Assembly (NCBI GenBank): GCA_010094045.1
Contig: ML986646.1
Span: 4,184-68,183 of the forward strand
Source: Lojkania enalia
Lineage: Eukaryota > Ascomycota > Dothideomycetes > Pleosporales
Length of the DNA stretch: 64,000 nt
Direction of reading: 5' to 3'
Positions 8,943 to 19,853 of the stretch are shown in pieces; the stretch's first letter is position 1; each line of letters begins with the position of its first letter. Under the pieces are notes generated by a model, which saw only the letters and a list, made by a program, of their open reading frames with translations, was not told the DNA's origin and searched no databases. Both the position numbers and the translations under genes were made by a program.

Positions 8943-11692
8943 TTATGTTTCAGCTTTGCCCGCGCTACCAACGAGCTTTTTGTTCCTTTTCATAAGTCCT
9001 CCCAGCCTCTTTTCTAATGCCTCATGGTCCTTCCTCGCTGCTAACATTGCTTGCTCTGCCTCATCAACCGAAAGGACACTCCTTCGGTTACGTCGCGAAG
9101 CATTTGCTGTCATGTTTCCACCAAATGCTCCCGGTCCATCCCCAGTCTCAATAGCATTGACGAGACCCTGGACATCCACTCCGTTTCCACCGAGCGCGAT
9201 GTTACCTTGATTATCAACGCTAAGCCCCTGGTTACTGTGAAAGCCTAGACCTGCACCGACGAGGGCTTCGAGACCTTGAACCACAACACCACCGAGAAGA
9301 TCGGCGGCCATTACACCCATACCTTCGAGTTCGTTACCTAAAGTACCTCCCTCTGCCACGACTTTTGCTGCCTTGGCGATTTTGTTTACGTTCACGGGCA
9401 TGTTGCCGATGCCAGCTCCTGGAGGGCCGCCAACTGCGGCCATTTCAGTTCGTGGCGTGCTGGGCGGCGGATTGTCTGTCTTCGGAAGCACAAACTGGTT
9501 CAAGTAAGCAATTGCATCAGCAGGTGTCTGAGCTTGCGGCTGTGGCTGTGGCTGTGACTGAGATTGGGCGGTAGAGACCGGAGGCAAATTGTCAGTATCC
9601 AGCGTCTTGTTCAATGACTTATTCAGATCTAGCCAAGGCATGCTTGTAGCAGGATCTGCAGGAGCTTGCACCGGCGGCAAAGGTAGCGTTGAAGATCCAA
9701 GAAGAGTAGAAGTAGGGTCCAGCTTTGGCATAAGCTGACCAGAGGATCCTGTGCTTTTGCTCAATTTAGCGCCGGCTTCCTTTAGGGCTGTAGCGATGGC
9801 GGGAAGTACATCTTTAGACTGTTCGTGTGCAGAGATGTTATGGCCGTGAGAATGCGGCCCCTGCTTACGAGGATGGAATCGAGCCGAATTTTTTAGCCCT
9901 TCAATATGTTTTTCTAGCGATAAGGCTTTCTCCTCTAACTCCTGGGTCAACCCCCAGAAAAACTTGCCCTGTGGCGTGATTAAAGTATTCGAGTCTGATT
10001 TTCCTTTTTGATTTTTGAGCCGAACTGGTTTTTTCTTAGCGAGATCAGCTAGATCTGCTTCTGAGATATGAAATTTGAGGTCGGGTGGCGCTGTGGTGGC
10101 TCCTTGCTGAGAGGTCCGCGATGAATGAGCGAGGGAAGCGGACAACGGCTTGAAAAACTCTAGCGTGGATACTAGCAACTCCCCTGTCCTCTGGAGGTCG
10201 GCAATGATGGACTGTGCTGTAGGGTTGGATTTATCTTGAGTTATATCAGGGGTACTAGTGGGTTCAAGGCCAGGCGAAGCTTGAGCTTTTCGAGGCGATG
10301 AAAGGGGTGACTTTGCTACACGACTCTTTTTTGAAGTTGCAGGTGGTGTAGGTTTTGCCTTTGCTTTGGCTTCCTCTTCCTCGACCGTGGCTTGTTTTGG
10401 AGAAGAGGGCTCGGGTTTAAGAACAGCAGGAGTTGATTTGGAAGAACCTACTCCCGGCTTCTTCGCTTTCTTCTTCCGTCCTAAAATCGGTGCTTGTTCG
10501 GGCTCTGGTTCAGATCTTGTGTGTTCGTCGATTGCTACAGCCTGTTCCTCAGCAATATGCCGTGCTCTCTCTTGTCGTTCTTTTTTAAGTTGGGATTTTG
10601 TTTTCTTCCTCATAGGGGCACTGCCAACCTTAGCCCCAATCGGGGGCGGGGAATTCGCTCGGGACATCGATGTCGACGTGACCGAGGCATTATCAGATAT
10701 TAATTCACTAGCTGGAGTTCCCGGAATATTAATTGAGGCAATACTAGCTTGCCTTGAGCGAAGCTTATCAACAGTAGGAACATGTGGAAGGGATGTTGCA
10801 GATGCCGCTGACAAAGGAGGTAGATGTTCAGATTTCGGCGTCGGCACAACCCGTAGGGTACGTGGTGCAGTAGAACGTTTAACTGGCGATCCTGTTGAAG
10901 TCGCTGCCGGACTATCAGGTACAGAGCTTGCAGACGCCATGGAAACAGTTCGCAGGCTCTTTGATTGGGCATCTATCGTCTTCATAGAACTTCCAGTGAA
11001 AGATTGTTCATTGTCTGTCAACGTTGTTGCAGCTGCTATGTCGAGTTTGCCAGGATGTTGCCTTTTTGTTGACGGGATGGCTTCGACAGGGATATCAGAT
11101 TCCTTTCTACTTGAGGTGGATGCATCGGCACTTGAATATCTTTTCTCGGTTGCCTTGCTCCTCGATGTCGCCTTTTCCAACCCTTTTTGCTCTACCAATC
11201 CAGAAGCAATCGACTTTTCCCCTTTTTGTTCAGTGGTAGTAGACTGTGCATCCGGTTTCGTCAGATTTTCCGAGCGGCCTGGGGATTTAGCAGAGCTAGC
11301 CCTCTTATCCGATTTGGATGAGGTCTTTGGCTTCGTGTTCGTAGTTGTCGGTACAGACACATCCTTGCGCCGGGTCTCTGCTACATCACTGGTGTGCTTC
11401 CCTGTCTTGAGCTTGCTTGGTGTTGCAACCCTAATAGGAGTGGCAGGAACGACCGGGACAGCAGGTGTTACGCTTGCTGATGTGTTACAGGATGCCGGCC
11501 TAGAGGGCTGCTCTGGAAATGCTTTGGGTACGGGTATTGTAAACCCTGGGGGTATAGTTGGCGTAGCTCGCCGAGGCTGTTCCAAGAGCTGATTGCTCAT
11601 AAGCATCCGTCCCGTAGCTTCAAAATCCATGTCATTGACCAGAGCATCAACATTAATCGATGCCTCTTCTTCGGAACCGAAGATTTGATCAT
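8943..11692 (-). CDS. Long low-complexity coding exon, possibly the C-terminal half of Not4
   Basis: One uninterrupted coding exon of about 915 residues, ending at a stop at 8943. Translation upstream of the first in-frame ATG (11630) is still coding-like (DQIFGSEEEASINVDALVND), back to a good acceptor cttacag just above 11692. So this is an internal or terminal exon, not a complete gene starting at 11630; it enters in phase 1. The protein is Ser/Thr/Pro/Lys-rich and mostly disordered. It has RATPTIPPGFTIPVP near the start, a basic helix (KKTKSQLKKERQERARHI) near residue 350, helical FFWGLTQELEEKALSLEKH near 590, and a conserved-looking C-terminal coiled coil (VDEAEQAMLAARKDHEALEK, LMKRNKKL). 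From memory of large fungal Not4 proteins these segments resemble their C-terminal half, which fits its place 616 bp downstream of Not4 on the same strand. The link is unproven. Confidence 0.55.
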
Positions 11693-12308
11693 CTGTAAGC
11701 CGTGAATGTTAGCAGCGATTTCCATGTCAAAGGAGGCTGAAAGTGCAAGGTACGATCCCTCGCCACAATAACAACGGCAGCGGCGAAACGAAAGGGGGGC
11801 AGAGGGCTAGATATGCCGTCAAACAAGCAGTTATCTACATCAGAATGTATCAGGCAAGTTCTCTCGATCATCTTCGTCACTATAACCAAGCAAAAGGCAG
11901 ATTGGGATAGCCATCTTCTAATTAACTCGTAAGCATGCCGACTAGAGAGCGGCTGGAAGGGGATTTTTACGTACATGCGATGGCCATGACGAAGACGATG
12001 AGAGACTGTTGCGCAGAAACCTGGCAAAAGCAGTATGATATGCCCAAAAAAGACAAAGAATGGAAATATCAAGGTATTGTGATCCGTGAAGCCATGCCGA
12101 TGTCAAAGCCAGAAGAGCCGTGACAGTGGCCAATCCATTTCATAAACGCCAGGCACGCTCAGTTTCCAAGTAGTGGAATTTGTGCCGATGCATTCGCTTT
12201 GAAAGCCCCCCTGAAACGCCATGCAGCCATCATTGGAAAGAAAACATTTTAAAACACATTATACGACCATAAGGTCGAATAATTATGTGGAAGAAGGAAA
12301 ATCCAAAA
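11693..12308. other. Unresolved 616-bp gap between Not4 and the low-complexity exon
   Basis: Either a long intron or introns inside one Not4 gene, or the promoter and first exon of a separate gene. I see no convincing exon: minus-strand frames are short and not conserved. A strong donor-like CAAG-GTGGGT at about 12377 inside Not4 exon 4 would join in the right phase (1) to the acceptor at 11693. The direct stop of Not4 at 12309 is an equally simple reading. Confidence 0.4.
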
Positions 12309-14887
12309 CTACCATCGACCAGCGCCGCCGCCACCGTAGTTGTTGGCATAAAGGGAAGAGAACCCACCTTGACCTTGGCTAGCGTACAGTCCCTGTCCGA
12401 CCATGCCTCCTTGGAGCCTCGCCTGCAGAATACTTGGGTCTTGAACATCTGCTACACCCACCCCTCCAGAGGAGGAAGTGTTAGCGTGTCTGTGCTTCTT
12501 GCCCTTCTTCTTAGATTTCTGCGACCCAGATTCCTGGTAAGCACCAGGCGAAGGTCCATAAGGAAAGCTTAGAAGGCCAGGGGCTGGGGCCGGCGTTGAG
12601 GTCGTGGGGTGTTGATTGAGAAAAGAAGGAAACATGGACTCACGCTTTCCAGCATCAGCTACCCTAGCACCACCATCCATATTTCTGCTTCGGAGCAAGT
12701 CCTGATACATAGCATCATTGTTGTTCCTGCTGGCAGCATTGGCGCCGTATCCCAGGCCACCCGTGGCGAAACCGTGACCTTGACCGAACATGCCACCTCC
12801 AGAAACTGGTGGTGTACCGGAAGCTTTCAACCCCGGCGGTGGGCCCTGAACACCACTGGTGTAGAATGGGCTAGCCAATGGCTGATGCTGAGAAAGTTGG
12901 CTGAAGTGGTTGTTATTCTTGGGCATCATTGAAGATTGCTGATTCATAAGTTTCTGATTTGCAACCGGCTGGACGGACGCCGAAGCAGATGCACTGTCAT
13001 TTGCAAAGCTGAAGCGGGAAGCGTGCCTTGCATGACCGGGAACATTTCCAGCCTGGCCATGGCTTTGAGTTTGAGTAGGGTTGGTCTGGAAATTAGACAG
13101 GATGCCGGCAGACTGAGGAGCAGCAGATTTGAGGAGGAGGATGTGTTGTTGTTGCTGTGGCGTCATGTTCCGATTATTGAGACCCAGGTTACCGAAGTCA
13201 TCCGTTAGGGAGGCATTCTGCCCAAAGAGGCCACCACCGAGGCCATGCTGTCCAGGCGGGGCGATGGCATGTTGGTTCCCATGCCCGACTCCTACTTCGT
13301 GTCTCTCCTCCGGCTCTCCGCCTAGCTGTAGACTGCCACCTGCTGTTGCTTCGGTATTTTCATCCTGTTCGGTGGTAGACGGCCCCTGCGCAGTAGCTTG
13401 CGGTTCGGCTTCCCTCTGTTGTTCCATCCTTTCTTTCTCTTTCTCTTTCGTAGCACGACGCTTTGCACCCCCGTTCGGATCGAGGAGTGAAGGGAAATTG
13501 CTGACTTCTTGGAATTCCTCCGAAGTGAGAATGGTACTAGAGAAGATGAATTTGAAATCAGGACTGGATACCGCTTTGAGAATATTGTCGAAGTCAGGAA
13601 TGCGAGATTTTGGAAGCCGGGCGGTCCGGACAGGTTGGGAAGTAGTCGATGGTGGCGTTTGTCCAGACCTCTCCTTCTCTTTGCTCTTCTTCTTTGCTTC
13701 CTCGGCTTTGGTAGGCTTTGAAGCTTGGGCGAGCACTGCATTGGTAGTCATAGGACTAGGGTTTGACGCGTTAGTAGATCGACTCGCCCGGCGTTCAAGA
13801 GTGGCCTTGCTACCCCAGCTTGCAGTCGCGGGTAGTGCGGGCGCATCGCTCCCGCTCGGGCTATGTGTGTCATTACTATCTTGGCGATTCATAGGAGCTG
13901 CAGCAGCAACAGGTGGCCCACGATGTGGCGGGGGTGCAGAGTGAGAACTTTGAGATGGCGCCGGCTGTTGTGTCGAGATCGAGTTCATTAACGACAGGTC
14001 ATGCCTTGTAAAGCTGTCATTCTCTTCCCCGGGCTCGTGGAGGAACATGCAGTTGCGGTTGTTACACTGTTCACCCCGTAAATAGGCGGAGCAATACTTA
14101 GTCGTGCCATACTGGGCCCTGTTTGCGGATAAGTTTGTTGATCCAAATGTAACATGATCGAAATCAAAACTCACCGCAGTGTTCTCTCGCCGTTCTGAGA
14201 ACCGTCTACGGCTGCAATGCACAGCGCTGCATCCTCTTTGCGGGCAAAAGTGACATAGACTCCAACCGACTGTTGATGCTGTGCATTCTCCTTCGCCTTG
14301 CTCACGACAATCTTTATGATCTTGCCATATTGTCCAAAATAATCAGGGCCGCGAAGCGTTTCGAGCAAGCGGTCCTCCCGTATCGTAGGAGTCAGACCGG
14401 TCACGTAGACAAGGTTCTTCCGAACGACACGCAGACCGGCGAGATGTTTGCGGCTGAGCGTATCGGCTTCTGCCTTTTGCGCCTCCTTCTGTCGTAGGGC
14501 TGCATTCTTCTTCGCTTTCTGCGCTATCTGCTGTTTGTGCTTGGCAATCCTAATGATGGTCAGTTGTGTTTGCTAAACTCGAGCGGGGGCGCGACTCACT
14601 CTTCCGGCGTGATGTTCTTAAACTCAATCGTCGATTCATCGTACGGGCGACGACATGCTGGACACAGACCGTTCATTGTTGTCCTAATGTTATTGAAGCA
14701 GAATTGACATATCTAGGTATAAGGCATTAGTGACGATTGGCTTCACCGAGTTTTCCAGATGGCGTACCTGGTAGCCACAAGGACAGGGACGAAAGTTCTT
14801 GTCGGACAGATCGAACTCCTCGACGCATAGCGGACAGCACTCTTCTTCGTCGTCGTCGACAAACTGGTCTTGCTGTATGCGGGACAT
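12309..14887 (-). CDS. not4: CCR4-NOT complex E3 ubiquitin ligase Not4 (RING-RRM-CCCH)
   Basis: Four exons: 14887-14768, 14712-14600, 14549-14175 and 14118-12309; phases close to 805 residues. Not4 is the RING ligase subunit of the CCR4-NOT deadenylase complex, acting in mRNA decay and in co-translational quality control. The C4C4 RING is at residues about 17-65, split by intron 1 (CCPLCVEEF, CPCGYQICQFC, CPACRRPYD). A helical linker (IAKHKQQIAQKAKKNAALRQ) leads to the RRM at about 110-205 (NLVYVTGLTP, SVGVYVTFARKEDA). A CCCH finger follows at about 212-230 (CSAYLRGEQCNNRNCMFLH). The rest is Gln/Ser/Pro/Gly-rich and disordered, ending GGGGAGRW. The ATG at 14887 gives the usual short N-terminus. 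Whether the protein really stops at 12309 or continues into the exon at 8943-11692 is open. It is divergent from the complex I gene. Confidence 0.9.
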
Positions 14888-15337
14888 GGCGGCGTGCTTG
14901 TGTAAGGTGTGTTGTCCAAGCGTGATGGGGTGGCGCTCAAACGAGGAAGGGGGAAGAGAAGGCCAAAGGCTGCCGTTTTGAGCGGATGCAATATGGAGAG
15001 ATTACAGTAAAGCAGGCGCAAACAAATGGACGAACGCCGACCAGTGAAGGGCAAGGAAACAATGATGCACTGGGAAAGGTGGTGGAGAGCGGAGAAGTTG
15101 ATGCGCAGGCCTGCAAAGGCTGAGAGGACCTTGGCTGGGCGAAGACGCTAGCCAGCTTATCACGTGCGCGATGGACCAGTGGCGACCTTTCTAGTCAGTG
15201 CGTTGCCAATGCCAAGTCCATGTTGAGCGGCTTCGAAGCTTGGGCAGCCCAGCCAGCAACAGCAATACAACGTCGACGACATCACCACACGTATCCGACC
15301 GCTGCCCACGCAGCTCCACCACCTCAATATCCACGCT
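14888..15337. promoter_or_regulatory. Divergent promoter, not4 and complex I 30 kDa subunit
   Basis: A 450-base bidirectional upstream region with a TATCACGTGCGC E-box-like site at about 15158-15169. The overlapping short ORFs on both strands look non-coding. Confidence 0.5.
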
Positions 15338-16389
15338 ATGGCTATGCGGCTCGCTGTCGGCCGGCCATTGGGCGCCGCCGTACGCTCTACGAGCTGCTCC
15401 CGTGCCATCACTGCTGTACGCACCTTCTCCACAGCGACACTACGGGCGAAGGAGATTGCCGGCGAGGACAGTGAGATGCCAAATATGAGGGTGCGCTCTC
15501 AATTGATGTTATTTTCATGAGCAATTGGGCTCACAAAGACACAGTTCGCCCCCCGCGGCCCCTCAGGCAAGCTCAAGGCTCCGATCATTAACCCGGCGGA
15601 CAAGTACCAAGAGAAAGGCGAGACACTCCACAAGTACGGCCAGTACCTGATGTCGTGCATGCCCAAATACATCCAGCAGTACGGATTCGCCCACTTCTAT
15701 CTTGCAAATACAGCAGATGACGTTGTCTAGATTCTCAGTATGGAAGGACGAATTGACGATCTACATCCCCCCGGCCGGCATTATTCCTGTTTTCACTTTC
15801 CTCAAATACCACACTGCGGCCGAGTTCACACAGGTGTCCGACATCACCGCCGTCGACTATCCGACCAAGGACCAGCGCTTCGAAGTTGTTTACAACATGC
15901 TCAGCATCCGGCACAACTCGCGCATCAGGGTCAAGACGTACGCAGATGAAGCGACTCCTGTTCCTAGCATTTGTGACCTCTATGACGGAGCTAATTGGTA
16001 TGAGAGGGAGGTTTACGACCTATTTGGCGTCTTTTTCGTAGGACACCCAGATCTGCGTCGCATCATGACGGACTATGGATTTGATGGGCACCCATTGAGG
16101 AAAGACTTCCCAATGACCGGCTATACTGAGATTCGATACGATGAAGAAAAGAAGAGGATCGTCGTGGAACCGTTAGAGATGACTCAGGCATATAGGAACT
16201 TCCGCGGTGGATCAACGGTCTGGGAGCCAGTTGGCCCCGGCGACAATAAGACGCCAGATCAGGTACGTTGCTTCTCGTTTAGACGTGATAGCTCTCCAAT
16301 ATTTTATCGTAGCAAACTAAATCATTACCCAGTTCAAATTACCAACACCGAAACCTGAACCGCCGAAAGAGGGTGAACAAAAGAAGTAG
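15338..16389 (+). CDS. NADH:ubiquinone oxidoreductase 30 kDa subunit (NDUFS3/NuoC type)
   Basis: Four exons: 15338-15490, 15539-15678, 15731-16262 and 16333-16389; phases close to 293 residues. The first about 35 residues ([20 protein letters not shown]...) form an Arg/Ser/Ala-rich mitochondrial presequence. The mature part is very similar to the peripheral-arm subunit of complex I that sits against the 49 kDa subunit near the quinone site. Signatures are [50 protein letters not shown], and the family motif [21 protein letters not shown] with GHPLRKDFP. The short last exon encodes a Pro/Lys-rich tail ([12 protein letters not shown]). Intron 2 removes 52 nt between YIQQ and FSVW and restores the conserved sequence exactly. 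It shares an upstream region with not4. Confidence 0.95.
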
Positions 16390-16999
16390 AGTTGAGATAG
16401 CATATGTACAGTGTGTAAATATCCAATCAAGTCGAAGTGGATGCGTGCCAATATCGGTTGTTCCCAAATTCTATCATCGTTGACATCCATGCAACTTTCA
16501 GGCCAATTTCCACATGACCGCTTTACGCAAGTAGTTCCTACGAGTCCCTAGCTAATTGGCCGGCTTATTTTTGAGTGTGCTCTCCGGAACGGCCGCGTAC
16601 AATACTACCTCTACGCCTGCATCAACACATCATATCCGTATATTACTACCCTGCCCACATCTGCCAAGAACCTAACCCCGCATTTACCATTCTAGCATAG
16701 CATTGTTATCCTAAAGGTTTGTGAATCTACCGGAAATTTGCCCATAGAACCATCATACAAGCATGAGTCATCCATTATAAAAATTCGCAATACCCTATAC
16801 CTTAGATGGCTGGTGAATCCGCTCTTCTCCCGAATTTAGAGTCATCTTCAGCCCAAGGTTGCTAAGTACGATTTCTGCACGCGGGGACGGCTGGAGCCCT
16901 AAAACATTTAAATAGACCTAGTTGTTCCTACAAATGCTTCTCACTACCCAACTCAACCTCCTCCTTTCATATTCCCTAATTCTTAGTCCTTTAGCCACA
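16390..16999. other. Intergenic, complex I gene to the DUF1349 gene
   Basis: AT-rich 3' flank, then the promoter of the next plus-strand gene. The downstream reading frame is open back to 16922, but this leader extension is hydrophobic and poorly placed. Nothing else seen. Confidence 0.5.
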
Positions 17000-17641
17000 A
17001 TGCCCACCGTCGCAACAAAATCAACTGCCGTGCCTTCATTCAATCTTTCCTCTCCCGCGGGGACGGACATTTGGCGCAAGCCGCCGTCCCACAACGTTTT
17101 CACTGCACCCACAAAACCAGATCCGCTCCCAAAGATTCCACTGCAGAAATTCCAACGCGCAAAACTCACCTTTGCGCTCCCGACAGCCAATACGCTGCGC
17201 CAATATGACCAGGCTGGTCTCCTCCTCCATCTCACCAAGCCTGGTCTTGAACCAGGCAAAGATAAGTGGCTCAAGACAGGCATTGAATTCTACTATGGGA
17301 AACCATATCTCAGCACTGTGGGCTGCGATGCTTGGGCCGATTGGAGCGTTGTTCCTCTAACACCTTTTGCGGGGAATTCGAGACCGACCGCAACGTTGGA
17401 GGCGAGAAGGGAGAAAGATCAGCTGGGTAAGAGTTTGTGGGTATATCAGATCATTTCAGATGAGGATGGGAAGGAGATTGAGAGGAGGCCATTGAGGGAG
17501 GTCAATTGGATTTTTGCGGACGAAGATGGATGGGAGATCGGGATTGGAGGGTATGTTTGTAGGCCTACTAAGGAGGGTGGGGCGGGTTTATTGGAAGCTG
17601 AGTTTGAGAAGGGGGTGGAGATAGAGGTGTTAGATGTTTAG
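17000..17641 (+). CDS. DUF1349-family concanavalin A-like protein
   Basis: Single exon, 213 residues from the ATG at 17000 (context CCACAATGCCC, better than the in-frame upstream ATGs at 16922 and 16934). The fold family is the DUF1349 jelly-roll group, found in bacteria and fungi without a settled biochemical role. Recognisable segments are QYDQAGLLLHL (about 72-82), WLKTGIEFYYGKPYLSTVGC (about 92-111), a DWSVVPL strand, RREKDQLGKSLWVYQI, and the terminal REVNWIFADEDGWEIGIGGY block with YVCRP. The initial about 30 residues are extended, with no signal peptide, so the protein is probably cytosolic. It ends 217 bp from the convergent gene at 17859. I am confident of the family but not of a function. 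Confidence 0.8.
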   Translation: MPTVATKSTAVPSFNLSSPAGTDIWRKPPSHNVFTAPTKPDPLPKIPLQKFQRAKLTFALPTANTLRQYDQAGLLLHLTKPGLEPGKDKWLKTGIEFYYGKPYLSTVGCDAWADWSVVPLTPFAGNSRPTATLEARREKDQLGKSLWVYQIISDEDGKEIERRPLREVNWIFADEDGWEIGIGGYVCRPTKEGGAGLLEAEFEKGVEIEVLDV

Positions 17642-17858
17642 ACGTTCTAGAGGGAGAAGGGAACGGAAAGGATGATATTTTAGGCCCCCTATTGCATTGA
17701 AAAGAGCGTAAGATTAACTCATAAATTTATTTGCGTGTTATGCCCACGCCTGGATTCCAATCTTAAGACCTCATTTTCTGGCATGCAAAAACAGTCCAGG
17801 CATCCAATCCCGAATTCCAATCTTATAATATACAAAATGGGTATCATAGTAACGGTGC

Positions 17859-18540
17859 CTAATCAAAGTTCATCTCCTCATCATCCCATATCAGATCCTC
17901 AATAACTGATATAACGTCCTCTTCCATAAGCTCCTTCATTTTCCTAGCCCACTTCACATGAATACGCCTATAAATCGCATGTTCCAGTGTTTTTGCAGCG
18001 ATATCCCCTTGATCTACCGTATAATCACTTAGTAGCGCCAAATGGGCGAGTAAACTCATTCCCCAATCAAGCGGATTCTTCAATTCTGGCTCTTTTTCTT
18101 CCTTCCAATCGAAATACCTTGCCCATTTCTCCCTCGCCTTCAAGAATTCCTCTCCTTGCTCCCATTTCTCTAGCCTGAGTGCCTTTTTCTTCGGTTGCAG
18201 CTCGACAGGAAGTAAATTCTTAGGTTTGATGCGCCAGTTATCTTCAATGGCGTCGAGGTGCTTTTGTTCCGCATTAATGAGCTGGAGGTTATCGTGGCTC
18301 GGGTCCTGAAGCGCTTCAAACTCTTCGCGGAGCCCACTAATAGGGCCGGTGAGGTGGAGCACTAAAGTAGGCAGAGGAGATCATCAGTAACATGCCTAAT
18401 ACAGGAGATGTTCTCTGAATAGCTCGAGCGTCGGCAATATGGAGGCTCATTCGCTATATCAATGCAACTGAGTAAGGATGCATTGAATAAAATTTAGTCG
18501 TACCTAGCATTGAGGCGCGCTCTACCTCCTTGATTGCCAT
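17859..18540 (-). CDS. Unrecognised small acidic protein, conserved-looking
   Basis: Three-exon model: 18540-18504, 18453-18403 and 18361-17859, giving 196 residues; all phases close. I do not recognise the family. The N-terminus is MAIKEVERASMLANEPPY. The main exon is rich in Glu, Lys, Trp and Leu and looks largely helical (FEALQDPSHDNLQLINAEQK, WARYFDWKEEKEPELKN, LDWGMSLLAHLALLSDY). It ends in an acidic tail (VIEDLIWDDEEMNFD). There is no signal peptide or membrane segment. The second intron (18362-18402) is only 41 nt, near the fungal minimum, though it has a TTACTGAT branch-like site. If it is not an intron, the gene would have to start elsewhere. The main exon is the secure part. Confidence 0.55.
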
Positions 18541-19853
18541 TGTGAAGTTGTCGGTGGCGGGATGTTAGAGGGTGCTTCGAGACGGTTGATATCTTGCCAA
18601 GCCAGACCCGGCAGTAAGCCTATTTACTTTCACTCTCACTTCCACTCGCACTTTCCTTTCATTGTCCCATACTCCACATTTGTTTTTCCAACACAGCTTG
18701 CTCCAGCCTAATGGGAAACACTAAAGCAGTATTTATTAGGAGTCCTGATGTTCTCATATCTTTTTGCTTGCATTCTTACCTATTTGCAAATGCAAATTTG
18801 CGCTGATCATTTGACCCGTTTCTGCACAATATACAGAATCACTTCAAGCTTTAGGGAGTGTTGCGTTCTAATGTGACTATGGCTTCCTTCTCTTACTTAA
18901 TTCCTTTAATTAGTCACTATGAAACGCCATAGTAATTAAGTATCGCTGGACCATAATCCCCGGAGCCGAGTGGAGTCAAACGGAACAGTCCAATTGTGAT
19001 TGTTATGGGACTTTTCTTGAAATACGTCTACCAGGAAGACGAAGCCAGGGCAAGCCAAGAAAGCGTCATAGTGATATAAATCATTATGCCATGTTGGCTG
19101 CCAAGATTCCTCCGGAGGATGTGCGAAGGGTCAACAAAGCCATAATGCATGAGAATGGCCAAGTCATTAAGCGTGAGGATACTCAAGCCTAATCTGGTAG
19201 CATCTACGATATGTACCACTCCATAGGAAATATCTAGACGGTCGAAAACTAATCCCAGCAGCTGATTCTCATAACTCTTTGCAAAAACTGCACAAATGGA
19301 GAGAAACAGTAGATAGAAATAAGACTTAACAGCAGCAAGACTCGAGCTTCACTAGATAAGCAGAAACGAAATGATGAGACAATGAAGAACACTAATACTA
19401 TTGAACTATTCCGAATAATTGGGTGTGCACGTTGATGATATCCTTGTAGTACGCATCGATCTGTTCATTTGATCCTTCTACGCGGTGCTCGACAAGGAGC
19501 AGACGCAATTTTCAATGGCCAAAGCCCAAGTGACAGTAAGGTAAATATTCGTAGATATGTTCGTGAGCTGAGCTCGCCGTGAGAGGTACCCTAATCCATG
19601 GCAAAGGGTTGACGTGAAAGGGGAAAGGGGAGGGGGGGTTTGAGGATGACTAGACTAGACGTAGATCTACGGGCTAGCCAAGAACGAGGTGCTCACCGCC
19701 AACGCGGGCCACATGATTGTCAAGGGTCCATCAGCTGTCCACTTCGCAACGGATTCTCAATTGCTTTGGCACACCTGTTCTTTTGCAGCCCAACCTATTT
19801 GAACAAGCACATGCGCTCTTGCTCTTGGGCCTAAACATCGTTCGACACCCACT
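18541..19853. other. 1.3-kb divergent intergenic region
   Basis: Lies between the unknown small gene (minus) and the GMPPA-like gene (plus). Contains a pyrimidine-rich tract around 18628-18664 (tttcactctcacttcc type) and otherwise mixed sequence with no coding signal. Possible UTRs and promoters only. Confidence 0.5.

Noticed and set aside
10366..11592. 408-codon plus-strand frame
   Set aside because: Lies wholly antisense to the low-complexity exon; its Ser/Ala/Cys-rich composition is a mirror of the real coding strand.
13129..13944. 271-codon plus-strand frame
   Set aside because: Antisense shadow of Not4 exon 4, with poly-Cys runs and no domain.
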